The position numbers and the translations under genes were made by a program. Source: a virus. From it: 27,399 bases of DNA. Location: the IMG/VR virus record IMGVR_UViG_3300050821_018514, positions 1 through 27,399 of that record; one strand, given 5' to 3'. Positions 19,460 to 27,399 of this stretch are shown here, one piece after another (within the stretch, counting starts at the first letter, position 1; each line of letters begins with the position of its first letter). The notes beneath the pieces are model-generated. The model was not told the DNA's origin. It worked only from the letters and a program-made list of their open reading frames with translations, and did not search any database.

Positions 19460-20712
19460 TGCCTGCTCCCGACTCAATCAACAGGACGGGTCAACGAGAG
19501 CCCCGAGAGTCCACTTTCCGGAACTCTGCGACCTCGAGGGAAGGCCATGTCCCAGGACGGATTGTTCAGGGGAAGATCGTCAACGTCAACATGAAGAACT
19601 GGACGGTCGATGTGCTGGGTGCACACGATCGTAAGCGCTGGTTCAACATTCAGATTGGTTCTCCTTACCAGAACACCTTTGCCGGCGAGGGGTTCTTCGT
19701 TGTTCCAGAGGTGGGCTCGGTGTGCATGGTCGCCCTGACCTCTGATAGCTCGGCGCCGTTCCTGCTGACGTTCATCATGCCGCCGGAGAAGATTACGGAC
19801 ACCTCGGCGTCGGACGCTCCAACAGGTACCCGCTCGCATGGTAACAACCCCCAGTACCCCACGGATGTGACCTATGCCGGCGGGCGCCCAAACTACACCC
19901 CTGGTACTCTTGGGATGACGGGGAGAGACGGGCAGTTCGTTCTCCTTCATCGTGGTGGTGTACTTCAGCTGGGCGCAAGTCCTCTCGCTCAGCGCATCTA
20001 CATTCCTCTCACCAACTTGGTGATGGATGTCAGTCAGCGTTACGCTCATCACAACATTGGTGGGGCTATCCTGTGGGGGATGCAGGAGGGTCAGGGGCAG
20101 ACGAACTTCCCCACGACTCAGGTACAGACCTTCCGTGTGATGGCGAACGATCAGTACGCCACCGTTCGAATTCAGCGCGGCAATGTCACGAGTCCACTAT
20201 CCGATAGCTCAGGTGTGATCAAAGACACGGTGGTGTACGAAGTGTCCGTCATTCCCCTTGGCTTCAACGCCGATGCCGGAGATGTGGCCAGTGCATCAGC
20301 AGCAGGTGCGGTTAACTACAGGTACACGATCGATAAGAGCGGAAACGTTTCGGTCGTTGTAGCTGGTGACGTTTTTCAGACCTACGCGAAGACTCTCACT
20401 ATGAACGTGACTGGGACATTCTCGGTCAACGGGCAGGCAGATGGCGCGATGACTTTTCAGAAGGGGTTCACTCTTCAGGGAGGAGACTTCGCCAATATCC
20501 AGGGGAAGATTGTGAGGCTGGGCGCTGGAACTACAGGTGTTGCTAGAAAGGGAGATCTGATCACTATCCCAGCGAATTTTCCGAAAGGCGTCCCGCTGCA
20601 GTGCATGATTACGTTTCCTTCTACGCCAGCTACCTCTGGTCCATGCACTATTCAGTGGCTCACAGCGATAGGCGGGGCAATTAGCACTGCGAACGATGCG
20701 GTGAAGGCATGA
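19459..20712 (+). CDS. Baseplate spike, gpV/gp5-like OB-fold protein
   Basis: The 417-residue product has an N-terminal region, GRIVQGKIVNVNMKNWTVDV, then GFFVVPEVGSVCMVALTSD and FLLTFIMPP. This matches the OB-fold start of phage baseplate assembly protein V and gp5-type spikes. The centre contains GRDGQFVLLHRGGVLQLGAS, typical of the link into the spike. The C-terminal part is beta-rich and repetitive (DKSGNVSVVVAGDVFQTYA), as expected for a trimeric beta-helix tip. Its ATG overlaps the polymerase stop (TGATG), so synthesis is likely coupled. The next gene overlaps by four bases. This points to a contractile-tailed phage. Assignment is by pattern, without a search. Confidence 0.75.
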   Translation: MPAPDSINRTGQREPRESTFRNSATSREGHVPGRIVQGKIVNVNMKNWTVDVLGAHDRKRWFNIQIGSPYQNTFAGEGFFVVPEVGSVCMVALTSDSSAPFLLTFIMPPEKITDTSASDAPTGTRSHGNNPQYPTDVTYAGGRPNYTPGTLGMTGRDGQFVLLHRGGVLQLGASPLAQRIYIPLTNLVMDVSQRYAHHNIGGAILWGMQEGQGQTNFPTTQVQTFRVMANDQYATVRIQRGNVTSPLSDSSGVIKDTVVYEVSVIPLGFNADAGDVASASAAGAVNYRYTIDKSGNVSVVVAGDVFQTYAKTLTMNVTGTFSVNGQADGAMTFQKGFTLQGGDFANIQGKIVRLGAGTTGVARKGDLITIPANFPKGVPLQCMITFPSTPATSGPCTIQWLTAIGGAISTANDAVKA

Positions 20713-21344
20713 CAATATCCATCCTCGGGGCTCTCCCCGTTGGGGGGATCAACATTGCAGCCGCTGGTTCCGTTGGGCTTGCGACGGGGTTGATCTCCCA
20801 GCTCGACCTCGCCCTGTTCGGTTCCTTTGGCCTAGGAGGTGCAAGTGCAGACCTCTCCCTCCAGTTCTCTGCCGCCCTCGACGCTGAGGTTCAGATTGGT
20901 GTTCAGATCTCCGATCCAACGCAGACTCTTCTTGCCCTGGCTAATCTTCTTGCTGGCCTCAGCATTGGTCTGCCTACCGTCAACCTTCAAGCAAATGCCG
21001 CGCTTTCTGCGAACATTGCCTCAGCAGCAGCTATCAGTGCGCAGCTTGGGGGAATTAGTGCTCTCATTGAAGCGGCGCTTGCGGTAAAGGTTCCTGCGGT
21101 GAACTTCTTTACCCAGATTGCCGCGGCCATAAGCGCAGGCCCTCTTTTCCTGATCAACTTCTCCGATACATCCATTGCAGGAGGACTAGCAGAGGCAGGG
21201 CTTGAGATTGGGACCCTCTTCAGTGAAGGTCTTGTATCTGGGTCGGATGCTATCGCCCCCTTCGACCCTGTCTACGGTGTCGTCATCGTAACCAAAGACC
21301 CGGCAGCCTTCGCTGCGCTCGGCGCAGTTCTCAAAATAGTGTAG
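20709..21344 (+). CDS. Unrecognised Ala/Leu/Gly-rich hydrophobic protein, probable tail-associated
   Basis: The ATG overlaps the spike stop as ATGA. The 211-residue product is almost free of charge and is rich in Ala, Leu, Gly and Ser. It has repeated amphipathic or hydrophobic segments (ANLLAGLSIGLPTVNLQANA; ISAQLGGISALIEAALAVKV) and a C-terminal VYGVVIVTKDPAAFAALGAV. Composition suggests a helical bundle, membrane-active peptide or tail component. No family is recognised. A small tail-tip or ejection protein is possible from context. Confidence 0.75.
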   Translation: MTISILGALPVGGINIAAAGSVGLATGLISQLDLALFGSFGLGGASADLSLQFSAALDAEVQIGVQISDPTQTLLALANLLAGLSIGLPTVNLQANAALSANIASAAAISAQLGGISALIEAALAVKVPAVNFFTQIAAAISAGPLFLINFSDTSIAGGLAEAGLEIGTLFSEGLVSGSDAIAPFDPVYGVVIVTKDPAAFAALGAVLKIV

Positions 21345-21379
21345 GGCAAGTAGACTCTTCGAGTGAGGAGAACTTCCAG

Positions 21380-23584
21380 ATGACCGATCTCTACATCGAC
21401 CCGACGTTGGACTTCGAGAAGACGGGGTCAGAGGTCGCACTACCTGAGGACCCGAATGCGTGGCCGAATGAAATCCTGCAAGAGCTTTTTAAGCAGGTGC
21501 CATACATCAGTGATTTTGAACCTCATGTTGTGATGGATCGTGTCGATGCTGAGCGCGGCTATGCCTTCGGCCACGTCGAGGTGATGAATAAAACCGAGAT
21601 CCAGCGTGGCACTGATGAGCAGTCCATGGCTGCCGCCGGCGTGAAGCAGGTCCGGATTCCCATCGTCGTGAACAACCGGAAGCTCCAGCCCTTTGACGTG
21701 CTGGTCACCGAGAACTCTAAGGTCATACCACTCACCGAGATGCGGCTCCGCTCGGCGGTGTTCCGCCCGCAGGCGTTCGACGTCACATCGATGACGCCGG
21801 GTGACACGTCGATGATTGGGCAGCTCTACCCGCCGTACCGGCAGAACTATGGCTTCGGTGGTGGTGGAGCCACGATGTCCGTCGGCATGGGCAAGCAGGG
21901 TGAGGCTACGAAGGAAGCTCTTGGTCCGATGCTCGCCGGCGCTGTGAAGAAGTCCACCGACCCGGCTCAGCTCGCAAACATCTCTCGGCTCACAACGTCT
22001 ATCGCGGCCAAGAAACTCCCTCAAGGTGGAGCGACGGCGGAGGCTGGGAAGAAGTATATGACCGTGGGGAACTTCGCAGCCAACAAGGCAACGAAGTTGA
22101 GCCACGTCTCTATCCTCGCCGACATCCTCCCCACCATCGAGCCGGAGACATACACGGCATTCTTTTCCCGTCTCGGGGATGACAGGCTTCAGGCAGCCTT
22201 CGTGAAGAATGCGGCGGGTACGCACGAGGCTCTTTCCATTCTCTCGAAGTACGAACCGATCGATGACGTGAAGGTGGCTGCGGAGATGCTCGGCAACATG
22301 CCGGCGACCGTGGCGCAGGTCACCAAGCTCGCGACGGGCTACCTCGTGAAGTCGGCCAACCACCACTTCTGGACTCCCACGATCCACCACTATGATCGCG
22401 GCCAGGTGGTGAAGTCCTTTGGCGTGAAGGTCGCCATGGATGCTGATACAAACGGTTCCGTCACCATGGCAGAAGGTGCTCAGTCCGAAGCAGACATGCC
22501 CGAGGAGGACAAGCCGGAGATCATCAAGGACTTCGGCATGTACAAGGTCCAGGACGACAAGGGCCGAGAGCTTGTGGGGTACGTCTTCCCGAACCTCATC
22601 GACATCGACGGCAAAGCCATGCCGATCTCCCTCTTCACCAACGGTTCACAGTCTGCTGTCCAGGGGGAGATCGTGGGTGTCCGCGCTGGCGAAGGAAACT
22701 CCATTCCAGAGGGTGAGCCCCAGGGCCATGGGTGCTTCTTCCAGGTGCTCCCGAACGGCAAGGCTCAAGCTACCATTCCCATGACCATTACTTCCCACCT
22801 CGACAGCGGGGATGGGAATGGCGCGGCCATTCAGGCGGAGACCTTTGATGGGCGGGCGGTCTCGGTCAGCATCCAGCCGAACATCATGGCCCCAGTCGCA
22901 GGCGATAGCGGGGACTTCATTGTGCCCGAGACGATGCGCTGGCTCCCCCTCGAGGCTTCGGATGAGGTTGTCCTCACCGGAGATGCAGAGACCGCTGAGA
23001 AGACGGCTCACCCCTCGAGGCCGCTCGTCACTGTGACCATACGTTCCGGAGGGGAGGATAGCTACTCCATGAGTGGGCACGCCCTGGAGAAGCTCGGCTA
23101 CGACGAGAAGAGCTTCCTCAACTTCGATGACACTGTCTTCCTCCTCGCTGGCTTGGGTGTCGCCCCAGAGTACGCGATGAAGAAGATGGCGCAGGCATGG
23201 GGCCATTCAGTGCCTACCGAGGTCCGCATCTGCCGTGCCATCACCCCTGCGAGCGAGCAGATCCAGGGAGCTGAGAAGAAAGCCAGTGGTCTGCGTGAGC
23301 TGGTCCATGAGCTCCGAGTCGACCTACTCAAGGAGGCTGCGGCAGTTCCGGACCCGGTGGCCGTCGACACCATCCTCTCCCTCGGGTTCATCAACCCAGA
23401 GAACCTGGGTACCTTCGTCGGTTATATTCCGCTGATCGACGAAGCACAGAGCCGGATGTGCGAGCTTCTGGTAGCCTCACGTCTTGGACTCCGTGACATT
23501 CCGACGTCGGCGCTCGAGAAGGCGATCCGTTCGACGGAAGAGGTCCTCGAGGGCCTTAAAACCCTCGCTTTCACAAAAAACTAG
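21380..23584 (+). CDS. Large probable virion protein (734 residues), unrecognised
   Basis: A GAGGAG nine bases before ATG 21380 supports the start. The product is soluble and mixed alpha/beta. N-terminal residues 1-150 include DFEPHVVMDRVDAERGYAFG and RKLQPFDVLVTENSKVIPLT. A glycine patch (YGFGGGGATM) follows. The second half is mostly beta (YKVQDDKGRELVGYVFPNLI; GNSIPEGEPQGHGCFFQVLP), and the C-terminus is helical. I recognise no enzyme motif. The size, its place after the spike, and the strong terminator behind it suggest an abundant structural protein of the tail or baseplate. Confidence 0.78.
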   Translation: MTDLYIDPTLDFEKTGSEVALPEDPNAWPNEILQELFKQVPYISDFEPHVVMDRVDAERGYAFGHVEVMNKTEIQRGTDEQSMAAAGVKQVRIPIVVNNRKLQPFDVLVTENSKVIPLTEMRLRSAVFRPQAFDVTSMTPGDTSMIGQLYPPYRQNYGFGGGGATMSVGMGKQGEATKEALGPMLAGAVKKSTDPAQLANISRLTTSIAAKKLPQGGATAEAGKKYMTVGNFAANKATKLSHVSILADILPTIEPETYTAFFSRLGDDRLQAAFVKNAAGTHEALSILSKYEPIDDVKVAAEMLGNMPATVAQVTKLATGYLVKSANHHFWTPTIHHYDRGQVVKSFGVKVAMDADTNGSVTMAEGAQSEADMPEEDKPEIIKDFGMYKVQDDKGRELVGYVFPNLIDIDGKAMPISLFTNGSQSAVQGEIVGVRAGEGNSIPEGEPQGHGCFFQVLPNGKAQATIPMTITSHLDSGDGNGAAIQAETFDGRAVSVSIQPNIMAPVAGDSGDFIVPETMRWLPLEASDEVVLTGDAETAEKTAHPSRPLVTVTIRSGGEDSYSMSGHALEKLGYDEKSFLNFDDTVFLLAGLGVAPEYAMKKMAQAWGHSVPTEVRICRAITPASEQIQGAEKKASGLRELVHELRVDLLKEAAAVPDPVAVDTILSLGFINPENLGTFVGYIPLIDEAQSRMCELLVASRLGLRDIPTSALEKAIRSTEEVLEGLKTLAFTKN

Positions 23585-23591
23585 GGCTAGG

Positions 23592-23617
23592 AGAAAGACC
23601 TCCTAGGTCTTTCTTTT
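23592..23617 (+). terminator. Strong intrinsic terminator
   Basis: AGAAAGACCT and AGGTCTTTCT are a perfect 10-base inverted repeat around CCT, followed by TTT. It ends the unit running from the RNA polymerase gene through the 734-residue protein. A CAACT/AGTTG inverted repeat (23621-23638) follows and may be an operator or promoter part for the next gene. Confidence 0.85.
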
Positions 23618-23649
23618 CGGCAACTAGAACTACAGTTGTTGCTTCTCTG

Positions 23650-24681
23650 ATGATTCGCCACAGCCCCTGCGAATTCTACCTGAAGTTTTTGATAACCCAT
23701 CCCGATGGGTTTTCGAACGACGCCATCAAGGAGCGTCTGTTCGAGCTCGGGCTCGATGACCTTGGGGGTTACTACATAGAGAAGCTACGGAAGAAGAGCC
23801 GTCCACCAACGCCGTTCTACCCGGAGGATAGGTACCACTCCAAGTCCCAGCGCTTCCTCATAAAGGAGGGAATCCAGGACTTGTTCTTCCCGGACAATGA
23901 CACCGATATTGCCTTTCGGATGCTCGACAAGCCGAGGATCAAAGAGTTCGTCGAGTCGATGTTGATTGCGTACGCCCCTGATGCAGCCATCGCCTACTCC
24001 CTCACCACCTACCGACGGTTCACTGCCACCCCTCGTGCGATAGAAATCTACAAGAAGTACTTCTGGAACATCGACCTGCTCGATAGCGTTCAGGTGCGAG
24101 CGTTGATCCAGTTGCGCGCGGCTTCCGCAGGTCTACATGCGGATGACGACATCAAGAGGCAGGCTGAGCCGCTCAAGCGGGCATCCTGGAACGACCCTCG
24201 TAGGTCGGCGGCCGAGCTCCCACACTCACCGCTTTCCGCCGTGATGGCACAGATGCGGATGGGCATCATGCCGCAGCAGATGGAGTTCCCCAAAGTTCTC
24301 ATGGCGGCCCGTGACATGGCGATGATGACCGTGTACGAAGCCCTGTGCATGAACGGGATGCAAGATCATTTGAAGGTTCGGAACTTGTCCGATAGCGTGC
24401 GCAGTATGAATGAGGTCCTTGAATCGGTTATCCGACCGGACATGGACATGAGGGAGCAGCTCTCGAAGATCGCGCTCAGAACGAACTCCGAGAAGGTGCC
24501 CCACATTCATAAGCTGAGCCAGGGCAGGCACACCGTAGACCTTCAGCCGAAAGTAGAGGATACAGATGTCGCAGATGAGCCAGCGGGACCTGAAGGACGA
24601 GCAGACGGCGATCCAGCTTCTGGGGAGCGAGATGGACTACCAGATGGGGGAACTCCCCCTGAAGTTCCGCACGGTAAGTGA
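23650..24681 (+). CDS. Unrecognised protein upstream of terminase (343 residues)
   Basis: ATG 23650 lies 33 bases after the terminator, with no clear Shine-Dalgarno. Residues 1-290 are helical and folded. The N-terminus reads HSPCEFYLKFLITHPDGFSN, and the middle has MRMGIMPQQMEFPKVLMAAR. The last 50 residues are disordered and rich in Gly, Asp and Pro. That tail is encoded by the same DNA as the start of the next gene, in another frame. The position two genes before the terminase large subunit would suit a small terminase or packaging factor, but no DNA-binding motif is evident. Confidence 0.75.
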   Translation: MIRHSPCEFYLKFLITHPDGFSNDAIKERLFELGLDDLGGYYIEKLRKKSRPPTPFYPEDRYHSKSQRFLIKEGIQDLFFPDNDTDIAFRMLDKPRIKEFVESMLIAYAPDAAIAYSLTTYRRFTATPRAIEIYKKYFWNIDLLDSVQVRALIQLRAASAGLHADDDIKRQAEPLKRASWNDPRRSAAELPHSPLSAVMAQMRMGIMPQQMEFPKVLMAARDMAMMTVYEALCMNGMQDHLKVRNLSDSVRSMNEVLESVIRPDMDMREQLSKIALRTNSEKVPHIHKLSQGRHTVDLQPKVEDTDVADEPAGPEGRADGDPASGERDGLPDGGTPPEVPHGK

Positions 24682-25033
24682 GTACACGACCTTCTTTTGT
24701 GAGTACACATTCAAGGACGGGGACATCCACTTCCACTTCTTCTTGACGCCGGAGACGGAGAAGCTCGGGGCGCAGTTCTGGAAGCTCTTGTTCGCGCAGG
24801 TCCTCGACACCACTGCGCGTAACCACTTCGAGGCGGACTACCCGAGGCTCCAGGCAAGCTTCGTCGAGAAGGTTCTTCGCCACGGCACCAGGCTCGACCC
24901 TGAGAGAGATCAGTCGGAGGATTCTTGGTGGCTCATCGCCCAGGAGTTCGAAGGTGTGCCCGACCCGGTAGCCCTGGTGACTTCCTTCCTCGCGAAGCTG
25001 GATCAGGCTCTCGACAGTGTGATCCGTACCTGA
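24566..25033 (+). CDS. Unrecognised small protein, long overlap with upstream gene
   Basis: ATG 24566 is preceded by GAGG at good distance. It overlaps the preceding gene by 116 bases in a different frame. Later starts at 24575, 24632 or 24644 would shorten the overlap but lack such a site. The 155-residue product has an aromatic-rich centre (EYTTFFCEYTFKDGDIHFHF) and an acidic tail. No family recognised. It is probably cotranscribed with the 343-residue gene. Confidence 0.75.
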   Translation: MSQMSQRDLKDEQTAIQLLGSEMDYQMGELPLKFRTVSEYTTFFCEYTFKDGDIHFHFFLTPETEKLGAQFWKLLFAQVLDTTARNHFEADYPRLQASFVEKVLRHGTRLDPERDQSEDSWWLIAQEFEGVPDPVALVTSFLAKLDQALDSVIRT

Positions 25034-25278
25034 GAAGTACTTACCTTAGCGCTGGCTTTCCACCCCAGCTCTCGTAGGTACTCCTTGATGTATTCGGCGA
25101 CGGCTTTTCGGGCGTCCGGGGGGATGGCAGCGCGAAGTGTGGCGATGGCCTCATACCCCTTACCTTTGGGGTTGAGTTCCCCGCCTGGTACCCAGTGATC
25201 ACCCGCTCTTTGAAGTGAGTCGAAGAGCTGGGTGAGGACGGCCTCTGCTTCCATTGTGGCCTTGGGGTCGCTTGCCAT
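25003..25278 (-). CDS. Small unrecognised minus-strand protein (91 residues)
   Basis: The frame MASDPKATMEAEAVLTQLFD continues into a compact helical protein ending in a basic strand (KASAKVSTSQVRITLSRA). It has a natural amino-acid composition. It fills the gap between the 155-residue gene and the terminase almost exactly. It overlaps the preceding plus-strand gene tail to tail by 31 bases and starts 14 bases from the terminase ATG, divergently. No motif recognised. It is less certain than its neighbours. Confidence 0.6.
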   Translation of the reverse strand: MASDPKATMEAEAVLTQLFDSLQRAGDHWVPGGELNPKGKGYEAIATLRAAIPPDARKAVAEYIKEYLRELGWKASAKVSTSQVRITLSRA

Positions 25279-25292
25279 GTAGTATCACCTCA

Positions 25293-27107
25293 ATGAGTGC
25301 GACTGCTCATGCTGCTGACCCGGTAATAGATGTACCGGATGAAGAGTTCGAGGAAGAGGAGCTAGTCGAAGACTACGCGACTTGGTGCCCTGAGCCTGCC
25401 GTTATCTACGACCTGGATGCTTTCCGCCGGCGTAAGAAGCTCATCAACATTCCCTCGGTTCTGCCTTCGCAGTTCACCGAGTTCGCTTTTCGGATGCCGA
25501 ACCCGGAGTCCGGGTCCCCGAATGAGCCCCAGTACATACCATTCTCCTTCGATGGGCGTCGGCATATGCGGCAGCCCTACGACACCCCTGCTCGCCGTAT
25601 CCTGCTCTTCTGTGCTCGGCAGGTAGAGAAGTCTACCCTCCTCGGCAACAAGGCCATCACCTACTCCTGCTTGGTGGATGGCTACCGTACGCTCTACGTT
25701 TCCCCCTCGGCGACGCAGACCAAGACCTTCAGCCACGACCGTATCAAGGAGCCGCTCGAGACCAGCACCATCTTGAAGGCGTTCACCACAACGGCCCTTC
25801 AGCAGAACGTCTTCGAGAAACAGTTCGTCAACCGTTCGAAGATCACGCTGCGCTACGCCTTTCTCAACGCCGATCGAACTCGAGGTATCCCGGCGTGGGG
25901 TCTCATGGTCGACGAGCTTCAGGACATCCTTGGAGACAATGTCCCGATCATCGAACAGTGCCTCAGCCACGCACCGGAGAAGTGGAAGAGGTACATCTAC
26001 TCGGGCACACCCAAGTCACTCGACAATGTTCTCGAGTACTACCGCGGCCACTTGTCGACGCAGGGGGAGTGGGTAGTTCCCTGCGATGCGCATGCTGGAG
26101 ATGGAGGTCGGTACTGGAACGTCCTCGCTGAGAAGAACATTGGGCTTAAGAGCCTGATCTGCGAGAAGTGTGGGAAGGAGATCAACCCTCAACATCCGGA
26201 CGCCCAATGGGCGAACATGGTGAGGGAGGCTGACTTCGAGAGCTATCGCATCCCGCAGCTCATGGTCCCGTGGAGGTCGTGGAAGGAAATTCTCCTCGAC
26301 TACAAGCGCTACCCACGTGACAAGTTTTACAATGAGGTCCTTGGGATCTCTTTCGACTCTGGCCTTCGGCCGCTCACCACCGCTCAGCTCCAGGAGTGCT
26401 GCCACCCAAAGGTGACGATGCATCCGGACATGCTGGCGAAGTACCGCGCTTTAGCCTATGGGCAGCCGGTCTATGCGGGTCTCGACTGGGGTACAGGAGA
26501 GCACTCTTTCACGATGCTCTCTCTTGGGATGTACGTTGGCTTGAAGTTCCGCATCTTCTACATCCACCGCTTCGAGGGTGAAGAAACAGATCCCGTCGTG
26601 CAGCTCGACAAGATCTGCGCAATGCTTCGCGAGTACAACGTGAAGATCATAGGGGCTGATTATGGTGGAGGCTTCCACTCGAACGATCGCCTCATTCGAG
26701 AGTTCGGTACTCAGCGCGTGCAGAAGTATCAGTACATGGCGCGCTGCAAGAAGAAGGTCGAGTGGGAGCCTCGTCTCCGTCGGTGGAAGGTGTTCCGCAC
26801 TGAGGTGATGAGCGACGTCTTCAATGCCATCAAGCGGAATCAGGTCGAGTTCCCCCGTTGGGAGGAATTCCGAGAGCCCTTTGCTCAGGACATGTTGAAC
26901 ATCTTCAGTGAGTACAACCAGACGCTCCGCATGATCCAATACAGCCACGGAGTGGACAAGCCGGATGATGCTCTCCACTCAGTGCTCTACTGCCTGCTCG
27001 CCTCGATGATAATCCAGCCTCGGCCGGACATCATCAGCCCGAACCGAGAGGAGCCGAACCGTGGCCCGCTGTGGTCCAGTTATTCTGGCCCCACATATCA
27101 GGGCTAG
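25293..27107 (+). CDS. Terminase large subunit
   Basis: The terminase large subunit is the ATPase and nuclease that packages DNA through the portal. The 604-residue product shows, in order: a Walker A-like ARQVEKST (residues 108-115), Walker B LMVDE (D207, E208), the coupling motif S237-G-T, a CEKC zinc half-site, and an RNase H-like nuclease with D398 (GLDWGTG), D456 (GADYGGG) and D558-D559 (KPDDALH). The Walker A Gly before Lys is Glu. ATG 25293 was chosen because upstream codons overlap the divergent small gene; no strong Shine-Dalgarno is visible. Its TAG shares CTAG with the convergent gene behind it. Confidence 0.93.
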   Translation: MSATAHAADPVIDVPDEEFEEEELVEDYATWCPEPAVIYDLDAFRRRKKLINIPSVLPSQFTEFAFRMPNPESGSPNEPQYIPFSFDGRRHMRQPYDTPARRILLFCARQVEKSTLLGNKAITYSCLVDGYRTLYVSPSATQTKTFSHDRIKEPLETSTILKAFTTTALQQNVFEKQFVNRSKITLRYAFLNADRTRGIPAWGLMVDELQDILGDNVPIIEQCLSHAPEKWKRYIYSGTPKSLDNVLEYYRGHLSTQGEWVVPCDAHAGDGGRYWNVLAEKNIGLKSLICEKCGKEINPQHPDAQWANMVREADFESYRIPQLMVPWRSWKEILLDYKRYPRDKFYNEVLGISFDSGLRPLTTAQLQECCHPKVTMHPDMLAKYRALAYGQPVYAGLDWGTGEHSFTMLSLGMYVGLKFRIFYIHRFEGEETDPVVQLDKICAMLREYNVKIIGADYGGGFHSNDRLIREFGTQRVQKYQYMARCKKKVEWEPRLRRWKVFRTEVMSDVFNAIKRNQVEFPRWEEFREPFAQDMLNIFSEYNQTLRMIQYSHGVDKPDDALHSVLYCLLASMIIQPRPDIISPNREEPNRGPLWSSYSGPTYQG

Positions 27108-27399
27108 TGCGGGAATAGAACGTTGATGATGTCATCGGTGACGTGCCTGCCGATGAACGCCCTGTTCGCTTCTTCCTTGCCGTACTTTAGACGCGCTTGG
27201 AAGTAAGCGACGGGGCGTAGATGTCGTAGTGCCGCCGTTACATAGCCGTAGGCTGCTGCCAGTTCCCGGTCATGGAGGAAATACCTACTCGGGGCATTCT
27301 TTACGAGGAGGTTGGCGAGTTGAAGATACCTATCCCAAGGCTCATCATCACAAGTGAATCTCTCAACGAGGTCGAGGTATTCCTCGGTGATCCCATGTA
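27104..27399 (-). CDS. Unrecognised protein, start lies beyond the right edge
   Basis: The minus strand is open from the window edge to TAG at 27106-27104, giving 97 residues without a visible start. The sequence is protein-like: HGITEEYLDLVERF, PWDRYLQLANLLVKNAPSRY, and VTDDIINVLFPH at the end. It is helical and charged. No family recognised. Its stop codon and the terminase stop share the palindrome CTAG, so the genes converge with no spacer. Confidence 0.7.
   Translation of the reverse strand, partial: HGITEEYLDLVERFTCDDEPWDRYLQLANLLVKNAPSRYFLHDRELAAAYGYVTAALRHLRPVAYFQARLKYGKEEANRAFIGRHVTDDIINVLFPH

Noticed and set aside
21440-22390. 316-codon minus-strand frame inside the 734-residue gene
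   Set aside because: It is rich in Arg, His and Leu as expected from antisense GC-rich codons and has no own start signal.

Overview
The window looks like part of the genome of a large tailed double-stranded DNA phage (or a prophage of one), moderately GC-rich. It contains a portal protein, a terminase large subunit, a gpV/gp5-like baseplate spike, several tightly packed structural-type genes with ATGA or TGATG overlaps, and a long tRNA array. No bacterial housekeeping gene is visible. None of the tRNA genes encodes its 3' CCA, so the host must supply a CCA-adding enzyme. I could not identify the host or a named phage relative.

Layout: (1) 1-4121, plus strand: three unrecognised phage proteins, then a portal protein with an inserted zinc ribbon. 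(2) 4122-4399: a non-coding gap holding an intrinsic terminator. (3) 4400-8539, plus strand: 41 tRNA genes, almost end to end. They cover all 20 amino acids plus an initiator-like tRNA-Met. An HNH endonuclease gene splits the array, and four tRNA-sized segments without a normal T-loop lie within it. (4) 8557-8615: a perfect palindrome matching the chromosomal parS (ParB-binding) sequence, then a hairpin terminator shared by converging transcription units. (5) 12801-8683, minus strand: a six-gene operon made of an acidic micro-protein, a 34-residue membrane micro-protein, two unknown proteins (one Cys-rich), a MoxR-type AAA+ ATPase, and an HExxH metallopeptidase/VWA protein. (6) 13037-19459, plus strand: a 2140-residue fusion of the RNA polymerase beta and beta' subunits, translationally coupled to the baseplate spike gene. 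(7) 19459-23584: spike, a hydrophobic Ala/Leu-rich protein and a 734-residue probable structural protein, closed by a strong terminator. (8) 23650-27107: two overlapping unknown genes, a small minus-strand gene and the terminase large subunit. A minus-strand gene enters from the right edge.

How the genes may work together (inference): the phage appears able to take over both transcription, with its own single-chain multisubunit-type polymerase, and decoding, with a nearly self-sufficient tRNA set. Because the polymerase gene sits in the structural cluster, the enzyme could be carried in the virion. The MoxR/VWA pair is likely a remodelling or metal-insertion chaperone. The parS-like site suggests an interaction with host ParB. 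All 20 coding genes whose stop I can see end in TGA or TAG and none in TAA, while one odd tRNA has a possible UUA anticodon.
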